DNA of 12,431 bases, from contig JAPUJX010000318.1 in assembly GCA_027295975.1 (NCBI GenBank), forward strand, positions 1-12,431, read 5' to 3'. This document shows, one piece after another, positions 6,755-12,431 of this stretch. Origin of the DNA: Gammaproteobacteria bacterium (lineage in GTDB: Bacteria > Pseudomonadota > Gammaproteobacteria > Pseudomonadales > Azotimanducaceae). The notes beneath the pieces are model-generated. The model saw only the letters and a list, made by a program, of their open reading frames with translations. It did not search any database and was not told the DNA's origin. Made by a program: the position numbers and the translations under genes. Position 1 is the stretch's first letter; each line of letters begins with the position of its first letter.

Positions 6755-8092
6755 ATGCTCTTTCAGGACCAACTCAGCGAAGTAATCCGATCCTACGACA
6801 GCGGCGCCCTGGACGAGGCGAGATTTCTGTTGGCCTCCCTGCGTCCGCCAGAAATAGCGAACCTGCTCGAGTCGACTCCGCCCAAAATGCGGCGCGTTCT
6901 CTGGGAGCTCATGGACGAGGCCAATGAAAACCAGGTGCTGCAGTACCTCGGCGAGGATGTCCTCGGCGATTTTCTCGAATCCATGAACACCGACCAGCTC
7001 GTCGCCGCCGCCGACACGCTTGATACCGACGATTTTGCGGATATTCTGCAACAGCTGCCCAGGACCATTTCCGATCAGGTGCTGGCCAACATGAACAGCA
7101 GCGACCGGTCCAGGGTAGAGGCGGTGTTGTCTTATCCCGAGGACAGCGCTGGTGGTTTGATGAATACCGATACGATCACCGTGCGCCCCCGCCACGCATT
7201 AGAGATCGTCTTACGGTATCTGCGCTTTCGCAAAGTCCTCCCTGAGGCAACCGATGCCCTCATCGTGGTTAACAGCCGCGACGAATACGCCGGTATGCTG
7301 CCGCTCGCAAAGCTGTTGACCAGCGACCCTTCGGTCACCGTACGTGAGGTGATGGACTCGGAAGCCGAGGCATTACCCGTGGATATGAGTGACACCGAGG
7401 TTGCCAGAATTTTTTCGGAACTAGACCTCATATCGGCGCCGGTCGTAAACGACGAAGGTAAACTCCTCGGTCGAATCACCATCGACGATGTCGTTGACGT
7501 CATCATCGAGGACGCCGACGAAGCCGTACTCGCGCGTGCCGGTCTCGATCTCGATGAGGATACCTTCGCACCTATTCTGAAGTCGGCTCGCAGCCGTTTC
7601 CTGTGGCTTGGTATCAATCTGATGACGGCTTTCATGGCGGCCGCGGTCATCAATATCTTCGAACAGACCATCTCAAAAGTCGTCGCCCTCGCCGTACTCA
7701 TGCCCATTGTCGCCAGTATGGGTGGTATTGCGGGCACCCAGACGTTAACGCTGGTGATCCGCGGCATAGCAGTCGGCCAGCTCGGCAGAGCCAATCTGGG
7801 TTACCTTCTCAACCACGAATTTTGGGTTGCCGTACTGAACGGCCTGCTACTTGCGAGCCTGGTAGCGGCGGTTGCCGCGTTCGCCTTCAATGACCTCCTG
7901 CTTGGCGCGGTAATCGCAATCGCCATGGTGATAAACCTGATCGTAGCGGCGGTTGCAGGCAGCCTGCTACCGAGCCTCCTGAATGCGATGCGCATCGATC
8001 CGGCGCTCGCCGGCGGCGTCGTTCTCACAACCATCACCGACGTGACGGGGTTTTTTACCTTTCTCGGGCTGGCGACATGGGCATATGCCTGA
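6755..8092 (+). CDS. mgtE: MgtE-family magnesium channel/transporter
   Basis: 445 residues, a normal MgtE length. MgtE is a homodimeric inner-membrane channel that takes up Mg2+ and is closed by Mg2+ binding to its cytoplasmic domains. Domains in order: N-terminal superhelical domain (about 1-135, ending in EDSAGGLMNTDTITV); tandem CBS domains (about 137-198 and 200-255, with SAPVVNDEGKLLGRITIDDV); a connecting helix; and five hydrophobic helices from about 281 to the end. The pore motif is MPIVASMGGIAGTQ (316-329), and the selectivity-site aspartate is D429 in ITDVTGFF. Start ATG 6755 has GAGG 5 nt upstream but is masked by a GC hairpin. The frame is open back to the npr stop without any ATG/GTG/TTG, so a CTG start upstream (6695 or 6710) cannot be ruled out. 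It ends 20 bp from the convergent pmbA. Confidence 0.95.
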   Translation: MLFQDQLSEVIRSYDSGALDEARFLLASLRPPEIANLLESTPPKMRRVLWELMDEANENQVLQYLGEDVLGDFLESMNTDQLVAAADTLDTDDFADILQQLPRTISDQVLANMNSSDRSRVEAVLSYPEDSAGGLMNTDTITVRPRHALEIVLRYLRFRKVLPEATDALIVVNSRDEYAGMLPLAKLLTSDPSVTVREVMDSEAEALPVDMSDTEVARIFSELDLISAPVVNDEGKLLGRITIDDVVDVIIEDADEAVLARAGLDLDEDTFAPILKSARSRFLWLGINLMTAFMAAAVINIFEQTISKVVALAVLMPIVASMGGIAGTQTLTLVIRGIAVGQLGRANLGYLLNHEFWVAVLNGLLLASLVAAVAAFAFNDLLLGAVIAIAMVINLIVAAVAGSLLPSLLNAMRIDPALAGGVVLTTITDVTGFFTFLGLATWAYA

Positions 8093-8103
8093 GCGCTTTT
8101 ATT

Positions 8104-8116
8104 CTAGGGAACCTAG
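8104..8116. other. Small inverted repeat between convergent mgtE and pmbA
   Basis: CTAGG (8104-8108) and CCTAG (8112-8116) form a 5-bp stem with a 3-nt loop in the 20-bp gap between the two convergent stops, overlapping the pmbA TAG. Neither strand has a T-tract after it, so it is at best a weak, non-canonical terminator. No better terminator is visible here. Confidence 0.3.
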
Positions 8117-9486
8117 TTACTGGCGACGGTCATCGAGCCGAGCAGCACGCTGGGGGTACGGACATTGCCGCGCAGATCCAGGTCGTCGCCCAGCTTCCGG
8201 ATATCCCTCAACATGTCTTTGAGATTAGACGCGATCGTAAACCCATCCACCGGGTAGGCGAGCTCCCCATTTTCGACCCAGAAACCTGAAGCGCCGCGAG
8301 AGTAGTCGCCGGTGACGCTGTTTACACCCTGGCCCATCAATTCGGTAACGTAGAGACCTTCGCCCATGTCTGCCAACAGTTCCGCAAACGGCTTTTCGTC
8401 ACCTTTGAGGGTGATGTTGAAAACACCACCGGCGTTGCCGGTGGTTTCCATACCCAACCGGCGCGCGGAGTAGCTCGACAACACGTAGTTTGCAACGATC
8501 CCATCGGCTACGAAATTTTTGTCCCAGGTAGCCACACCGTCGCCATCGAACCCGGTACTGCCGATCTGTTTTGGTAAATGCGGCTCTTCGATGAGGTTCA
8601 GATGATCACTCATCACCGAAGTTCCAAGGGAATCCAGCAGAAACGACGCCTTGCGATAAAGTGCCCCGCCACTCACCGCCGCAAGGAAATGGCCGACAAG
8701 CCCGGCGCTCATTTGCGCGGAGAAAAGCACCGGAAAACGCCCGGTGGTAATTTTGCGAGGTGACAACCGGGCGACGCTGCGTTTACCGGCTTGTGCTCCA
8801 ACAGCTTCCGGAGACTCGAGCAACGACGAATCGCGTGCCGTGGTATACCAATGATCACGTTGCATGCCGTTGTCATCCTCCGCAATCAACACGCAGCTAA
8901 TCCCATGTCGTGTGCCGAGATAATGGCCGATAAATCCGTGACTGTTCCCATACACCCGACTCGCCTGCTGGGTGCTGACTTGCGCGCCGTCTGAGTTCAC
9001 AATCCTCCGGTCGTGGTTCAACCCTGCGGATTCACATTCCCGTGCCAGCTTTTCGGCTGCCCGGGCATCCGTATTCCACGGGTGGTAGAGATCGAGATCA
9101 GGCAACGTCTTCGGCATCAATTCCCGGTCGGCCAGCCCATTGCAGGTATCTTCCTGGGTATACCGCGCGATGTTGGCCGCCGCCCGCACGGTTTGAGCAA
9201 TTGCCCCGCGACTGCTGTCAGAAGTGCTTGCAGACCCTTTCCTGTTGCCGAAGTAGACGGTGATGCCGAACCCCCGGTCCCGGTTGAATTCGACCGTTTC
9301 GAGCTCGCCTTTGCGGACCGTCACGGACAGGCCCACCTCTTCGCTCACCGAAACCTCCGCAGCGCTCGCCTTCTGCTTGTCGGCCTCTGCCAGGATATCG
9401 GCAACCAACTTCTCGAGCACCGAAGTACTCTCGCGCAGGTCGATTGAACCAGTTGGTATATCCTTCGCCAACCTTTCGTCCGTCAT
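8113..9486 (-). CDS. pmbA: TldE/PmbA, non-catalytic partner of the TldD/TldE metalloprotease
   Basis: 457 residues (E. coli PmbA about 450). TldE pairs with TldD in a heterodimeric zinc protease that degrades unfolded small peptides, matures microcin B17 in E. coli, and affects CcdA stability. Only TldD carries the metal site. This protein lacks HExxxH, as expected for TldE. Visible family features: EVSVSEEVGLSVTVRKGELETVE near the N-terminus, DRGFGITVYFGNRKGSAST, GRFPVLFSAQMSAGLVGHFL in the middle, and near the end ELMGQGVNSVTGDYSRGASGFWVENGEL and VDGFTIASNLKDM. The start is ATG with AAGGAAA about 10 nt upstream (rc of 9497-9503). It is transcribed divergently from darP, so its promoter should be within 9487-9589; a TTGACG on the minus strand (9512-9517) is -35-like, but no convincing -10 goes with it. 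tldD lies just beyond darP. Confidence 0.97.
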   Translation of the reverse strand: MTDERLAKDIPTGSIDLRESTSVLEKLVADILAEADKQKASAAEVSVSEEVGLSVTVRKGELETVEFNRDRGFGITVYFGNRKGSASTSDSSRGAIAQTVRAAANIARYTQEDTCNGLADRELMPKTLPDLDLYHPWNTDARAAEKLARECESAGLNHDRRIVNSDGAQVSTQQASRVYGNSHGFIGHYLGTRHGISCVLIAEDDNGMQRDHWYTTARDSSLLESPEAVGAQAGKRSVARLSPRKITTGRFPVLFSAQMSAGLVGHFLAAVSGGALYRKASFLLDSLGTSVMSDHLNLIEEPHLPKQIGSTGFDGDGVATWDKNFVADGIVANYVLSSYSARRLGMETTGNAGGVFNITLKGDEKPFAELLADMGEGLYVTELMGQGVNSVTGDYSRGASGFWVENGELAYPVDGFTIASNLKDMLRDIRKLGDDLDLRGNVRTPSVLLGSMTVASN

Positions 9487-9561
9487 ATTGTTAGATTTCC
9501 TTCGTAGCCGCCGTCAATTCATCACGGTCGCGATATTGGTTTTTCGTTTCCCGTTGGCTTG

Positions 9562-9580
9562 AGCAGCATCGAGTGCTGCT
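9562..9580 (+). other. 7-bp perfect hairpin just upstream of darP
   Basis: AGCAGCA (9562-9568) and TGCTGCT (9574-9580) form a perfect 7-bp stem with loop TCGAG. It lies in the 103-bp divergent region between pmbA and darP, ending 9 nt before the darP ATG and just before the only AGG that could serve as its Shine-Dalgarno. No T-tract follows, so it is not an intrinsic terminator. It may be a 5' leader hairpin of darP or an operator-like site. I see no convincing sigma-70 promoter in this region. Confidence 0.4.
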
Positions 9581-9589
9581 TTAGGCTCT

Positions 9590-10099
9590 ATGCTCATGGA
9601 CGGCGAGGCGCAATTAAGCAAATCCGAACGAAAACGACGAGCAACGCAAATGCAGCAACTCGGTCGTTCGCTCACTGAGCTCAACGCCGCTCAACTCGCC
9701 ACCATGCCCGCGTCGCAAGCGTTGCACAACGCGATTCACGATTATCAACGATTTCCTTCCAACGAAGCCAAGCGCCGCCAACTGCAATTCATCGGGAAAC
9801 TCGTGCGGGAAGAAGATACCGAAAGTATCGAACTTGCCCTCGCGCGAATAAACGGCACCTCGGCTCTGGCCCAATACGAGTTCCACCAGATCGAACACTG
9901 GCGCGACCGTCTCATCGAGGAACCCACTTCACTCACCGAATATCTCCACGAGCATCCCACCGTGGATCGCCAGGCGCTGCGACATCACATTCGACACGTA
10001 CACCGTGGCAAGGACGACCAACAACGACGCGCCAGCGCACGGGCGTTGTTTCGCTTCCTACGCGAAGCGCATCAAAGCGCTTCACCAACAGACGATTGA
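9590..10099 (+). CDS. darP: Dual-action ribosomal maturation protein DarP (YjgA, DUF615)
   Basis: 169 residues (E. coli 183). DarP associates with pre-50S particles and aids late assembly around the peptidyl transferase centre. The protein is nearly all helical and charged. Recognisable family blocks are LSKSERKRRATQMQQLGRSL near the N-terminus, EAKRRQLQFIGKLVREED, the HWRDRLIEE block, and VDRQALRHHIRHVHR with ARALFRFLREA at the end. The acidic N-terminal extension of the E. coli protein is nearly missing. Two in-frame ATGs, 9590 and 9596, are possible; AGG at 9583-9585 is 4 nt from the first and 10 nt from the second, so the second may be the real start. It is divergent from pmbA, as in E. 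coli, and convergent with tldD 32 bp away, sitting between the two subunit genes of TldD/TldE on the opposite strand. Confidence 0.93.
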   Translation: MLMDGEAQLSKSERKRRATQMQQLGRSLTELNAAQLATMPASQALHNAIHDYQRFPSNEAKRRQLQFIGKLVREEDTESIELALARINGTSALAQYEFHQIEHWRDRLIEEPTSLTEYLHEHPTVDRQALRHHIRHVHRGKDDQQRRASARALFRFLREAHQSASPTDD

Positions 10100-10107
10100 C
10101 GAACGTA

Positions 10108-10134
10108 TGAGCGGGTGTGCCGCCAACCCGCTCA
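10108..10134. terminator. Candidate bidirectional hairpin between convergent darP and tldD
   Basis: TGAGCGGGT (10108-10116) and ACCCGCTCA (10126-10134) form a perfect 9-bp stem with a 9-nt loop. It fills most of the 32-bp gap between the darP and tldD stops and its last three bases are the tldD stop. Position fits a shared terminator or 3'-end protection stem. There is no T-tract on either side, so intrinsic termination would be atypical. Confidence 0.45.
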
Positions 10135-10153
10135 CGCTTGCGTGCCGCCAACC
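10117..10153. repeat. 12-bp direct repeat spanning the tldD stop
   Basis: GTGCCGCCAACC occurs exactly at 10117-10128 and at 10142-10153, 25 bp apart. One copy encodes part of the tldD C-terminus (VGGT region) and the other lies after the stop, inside the hairpin. It looks like a small local duplication of the gene end. Confidence 0.6.
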
Positions 10154-11574
10154 GTGACCTCGTCGATTTTCAGCGTGGGTTGACCAACGCCAACTGGAAT
10201 CGTCTGGCCATCCTTACCGCACACTCCAACACCTTCGTCGAGCTTCAGATCGTTACCAACCATCGATATTCTGGTCATTACCTCGGGACCACTGCCAATC
10301 AGCGTCGCCCCTTTGATGGGCCGGGTAACTCGGCCATTCTCGATGAGGTAAGCCTCGGTAGCGGAAAAGACGAATCGCCCCGAAGTGATGTCGACCTGAC
10401 CGCCGCCAAAATTTACCGCGTATATTCCTTTCTGGACACTTTCGATGATCTCTTCCGGAACGTGTTTGCCCGCTCGCATGAAGGTATTGGTCATCCGCGG
10501 CATCGGCAGATAGGCATACGACTGGCGACGCCCATTGCCGGTGCTCTGGGTATTCATCAACCGGGCATTCAACTTATCCTGCAAGTAGCCACGCAATATC
10601 CCGTTTTCGATGAGTACGGTTTCCTGACTCACGGTCCCTTCGTCGTCCAGGCTCAGAGATCCGCGCCGACCGTTGATCGAGCCATCATCAACGACCGTGC
10701 ACAGGGGTGATGCAACCTGCTCGCCAATCCTGTTGGCAAACGCGGAGCTACCCTTGCGATTGAAATCACCTTCAAGGCCATGACCCACCGCCTCGTGCAG
10801 CAACACGCCCGGCCAGCCCGGACCGAGTACCACCGTCATGGCTCCCGCCGGTGCTGATGACGCCTCGAGATTCACCAGCGCGGTGCGCACGGCTTCCTTG
10901 GCCAGGCCCATCGCAAAATCATCGTCAGCCACCCGGCCCAACGGGCCGCGCCCGCCACCCCCGGCAAAACCGCGTTCGCGTCTGCCCTGGTACTCGACTA
11001 TGACCGACACGTCCAGGCGCACCAGGGGTCTCATATCGGCACCGAGGGTACCGTCGGAAGCTACCACCAACATGGAATCGTGGCTCGCCGACAGGTGAAC
11101 GGAAACTTCCTTGACGCGCGGATCTTCTGCACGGGCAGCCCGATCGATGCGTTGCAACAGGTCCACCTTGGCTTTTTCAGGGAGGGACCCAATGGGGTCG
11201 CCAGCGGGGTAAATGCGATCTACGTTTACCAGCCGCCGTTCTGCAACCTGCCGATTCTGCCCTTGACGGGCGATGGACCGCGCCGCTTCGGTTGCACTGG
11301 CAAGTGTGCTCAAATTGATGTCTTCGGTGTAAGCAAACCCCGTCTTCTCACCGCTGATCGCCCGTACGCCAACTCCCCGGTCGACGCTGAAACTGCCCTC
11401 TTTGACAATTTCGTCCTCCAGCGTCCAGGACTCCGACCGTTGGTGTTGAAAGAAAAGTTCCCCTATGTCGATGGCTCGATTCGACAGCCTTCCCAGAAGT
11501 TTGTCCACCACCTGCGCATCCAGGCCGGCGGGTTCCCAGAGTTGCTGCCGTACCTCCTCTAACATGTCACTCAT
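10132..11574 (-). CDS. tldD: TldD, zinc-binding catalytic subunit of the TldD/TldE protease
   Basis: 480 residues, as in E. coli (481). TldD holds the active site of the TldD/TldE protease, which threads unfolded peptides through a central cavity. The metal motif [11 protein letters not shown] is intact: H260, E261 and H265 in HExxxH. C452 in [17 protein letters not shown] is the expected third zinc ligand. Other family blocks: [23 protein letters not shown] in the N-terminal domain and [16 protein letters not shown] near the end. Start ATG 11574 has GGAA about 8 nt upstream; the ATG three codons later is an alternative. It follows yhdP by 15 bp, so the two are very likely one transcript; yhdP-tldD adjacency is conserved in gammaproteobacteria. 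The 3' end carries a direct repeat and hairpin (separate entries). Its partner pmbA is beyond darP on the same strand. Confidence 0.98.
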   Translation of the reverse strand: MSDMLEEVRQQLWEPAGLDAQVVDKLLGRLSNRAIDIGELFFQHQRSESWTLEDEIVKEGSFSVDRGVGVRAISGEKTGFAYTEDINLSTLASATEAARSIARQGQNRQVAERRLVNVDRIYPAGDPIGSLPEKAKVDLLQRIDRAARAEDPRVKEVSVHLSASHDSMLVVASDGTLGADMRPLVRLDVSVIVEYQGRRERGFAGGGGRGPLGRVADDDFAMGLAKEAVRTALVNLEASSAPAGAMTVVLGPGWPGVLLHEAVGHGLEGDFNRKGSSAFANRIGEQVASPLCTVVDDGSINGRRGSLSLDDEGTVSQETVLIENGILRGYLQDKLNARLMNTQSTGNGRRQSYAYLPMPRMTNTFMRAGKHVPEEIIESVQKGIYAVNFGGGQVDITSGRFVFSATEAYLIENGRVTRPIKGATLIGSGPEVMTRISMVGNDLKLDEGVGVCGKDGQTIPVGVGQPTLKIDEVTVGGTQA

Positions 11575-11589
11575 GAAGCAATTCCATTC

Positions 11590-12431
11590 CTATGTGCCGT
11601 CCCCGTTCCCGTCCGCTTCTGGCTCGAGTTGAGAACTTTTCACCTTCGTTGCTGCCGGAATCGCTCCATCGAGCATTTCCGGATCGCGCGTGGAGGTGTC
11701 GAAAATACTGACAAATTCGACCTGCGGATCGTCCAGGGTTCCGCTGATCGCGTATTTGGCGCTGCTGAACTGTTCCAGCGGTCCTCGTAACACCCGTTCT
11801 CCTGCAAGCACCGCAAGACCAGCGAGTGGGTTGCCCAGGCTGATAAAAGCCGCGTACCAGGGCATATTCTTGCTGACCGGTAAGGTTACGATCATCTCAT
11901 TGTCGAGCATCCCATCAACCAGATCTACCGTCCCGGCAATTTTGAAATCCGAACCCGTACTGCGCACTTCCATGGGCTCTACGAAATCCAGTCGGCCCTC
12001 GGTCAACCTCACGCTGGTGTCCAGAGTGTCGAAGCTGACCCCCTTGCCCGTAACATCGGAGAAATCCCCGCCGAGGCGCTTGGTAATCGCACCAAAATTT
12101 ATCAAGCTGAATATCCGTTGAGCACCCTGGCCACTTTCGACATCGAGAAACCGGCCGTTTTCGGCGTGAATCTCCGCGCTGCCGATAAGCCGCTCCAATT
12201 CCACGTTGGGAGGCGAACCCGCCCAACTGAAATCACCGCTCAAGGTTGCCATGTTCGTCTCCAGAGACGGCGCGTAATCCCACAAAGGCAAAACCTCGGC
12301 AAGGTTACGCGCCGATAAATTGCCGACGAACCGGCTGGTGTTGTCCTCTCGACGCCAGACCACCCCGGCGGGAGCGTGCACAAACACGCCGCGAATTTCG
12401 GCGCTCAAATTCTCGAAAACCACCTCTTCGC
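11590..12431 (-). CDS. yhdP: YhdP-family AsmA-like envelope protein, C-terminal part
   Basis: Partial: the frame runs off the window at 12431 and about 280 C-terminal residues are seen of a protein usually near 1,270. YhdP is an inner-membrane-anchored AsmA-like protein that spans the periplasm as a beta-rich groove and helps carry phospholipids to the outer membrane, sharing this job with TamB and YdbH. Visible family features are repeated beta-strand units such as VGNLSARNLAEVLPLWDYAPSLE and LSGDFSWAGSP, then the conserved RIFSLINFGAITKRLGGDFSDVTGKGVSFDTL block with EVRSTGSDFKIAGTVDL, and VTLPVSKNMPWYAAFISLGNPLAGLAVLAG. The end is hydrophilic and acidic (about the last 30 residues). The V used as first residue at 12423 is not a true start. 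It lies 15 bp upstream of tldD on the same strand; rng, often further upstream, is outside the window. Confidence 0.93.
   Translation of the reverse strand, partial: EEVVFENLSAEIRGVFVHAPAGVVWRREDNTSRFVGNLSARNLAEVLPLWDYAPSLETNMATLSGDFSWAGSPPNVELERLIGSAEIHAENGRFLDVESGQGAQRIFSLINFGAITKRLGGDFSDVTGKGVSFDTLDTSVRLTEGRLDFVEPMEVRSTGSDFKIAGTVDLVDGMLDNEMIVTLPVSKNMPWYAAFISLGNPLAGLAVLAGERVLRGPLEQFSSAKYAISGTLDDPQVEFVSIFDTSTRDPEMLDGAIPAATKVKSSQLEPEADGNGDGT

Noticed and set aside
6203..7195. 330-codon open frame on the minus strand across rapZ, npr and mgtE
   Set aside because: It is antisense to three clear genes, shows no recognisable domain, and its composition follows from the codon pattern of those genes.
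10117..11562. Long plus-strand frames (197 and 160 codons) opposite tldD
   Set aside because: Antisense shadows of a gene with intact catalytic motifs; no family features.
1..12431. Sigma-54 promoters, CRISPR, insertion sequences, tRNA or toxin-antitoxin modules
   Set aside because: TGGCAC occurrences (for example near 5395) lack a properly spaced TTGC; no repeat arrays, transposase genes, tRNA-like folds or small paired genes were seen.

Overview
The window is a 12.4-kb stretch of conserved gammaproteobacterial chromosome. Both ends cut through genes. The gene order yrbG-kdsC-lptC-lptA-lptB-rpoN-hpf-ptsN-rapZ-npr is a classic gammaproteobacterial block, and mgtE, pmbA, darP (yjgA), tldD and yhdP follow. 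The Lpt/Kdo genes show a Gram-negative with a lipopolysaccharide outer membrane. Arrangement and protein style fit a non-enteric, possibly environmental gammaproteobacterium; the genus cannot be fixed from sequence alone. I see no phage, transposon, CRISPR, rRNA or tRNA sequence, and no accessory island.

Layout. Positions 1-8092 are read entirely on the + strand with tight spacing. They hold the end of a sodium/calcium-type exchanger (yrbG), Kdo-8-phosphate phosphatase (kdsC), and three parts of the LPS transport machine (lptC membrane anchor, lptA periplasmic bridge, lptB ATPase). Next come sigma-54 (rpoN), a ribosome hibernation factor (hpf), the nitrogen PTS parts (ptsN EIIA and npr HPr-like), the RapZ regulator, and an MgtE magnesium channel. 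From 8113 onward the genes are mostly on the - strand: pmbA/tldE, then (across a + strand darP gene) tldD and the C-terminal end of yhdP. TldD and TldE form a metalloprotease, DarP assists 50S assembly, and YhdP is an AsmA-like lipid transporter. No stretch longer than 300 bases lacks a gene.

How the genes work together. kdsC-lptCAB make and export LPS. rpoN with ptsN/npr/rapZ links transcription, nitrogen/carbon state and envelope-precursor control. yhdP also serves the outer membrane, through phospholipid supply.

I found no new multi-gene system. The interesting signals are small and concern translation starts. (1) lptA has no ATG, GTG or TTG able to start a full-length protein; the only well-placed start is an ATA overlapping the lptC stop, with a good Shine-Dalgarno at the right distance. 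(2) rpoN has a strong Shine-Dalgarno 31 nt too far upstream, and a hairpin exactly between it and the ATG would shorten the gap to 6 nt. (3) An all-GC 7-bp hairpin ends on the base just before the mgtE ATG. (4) A 9-bp inverted repeat and a 12-bp direct repeat lie at the tldD stop. kdsD is missing from its usual place between yrbG and kdsC.
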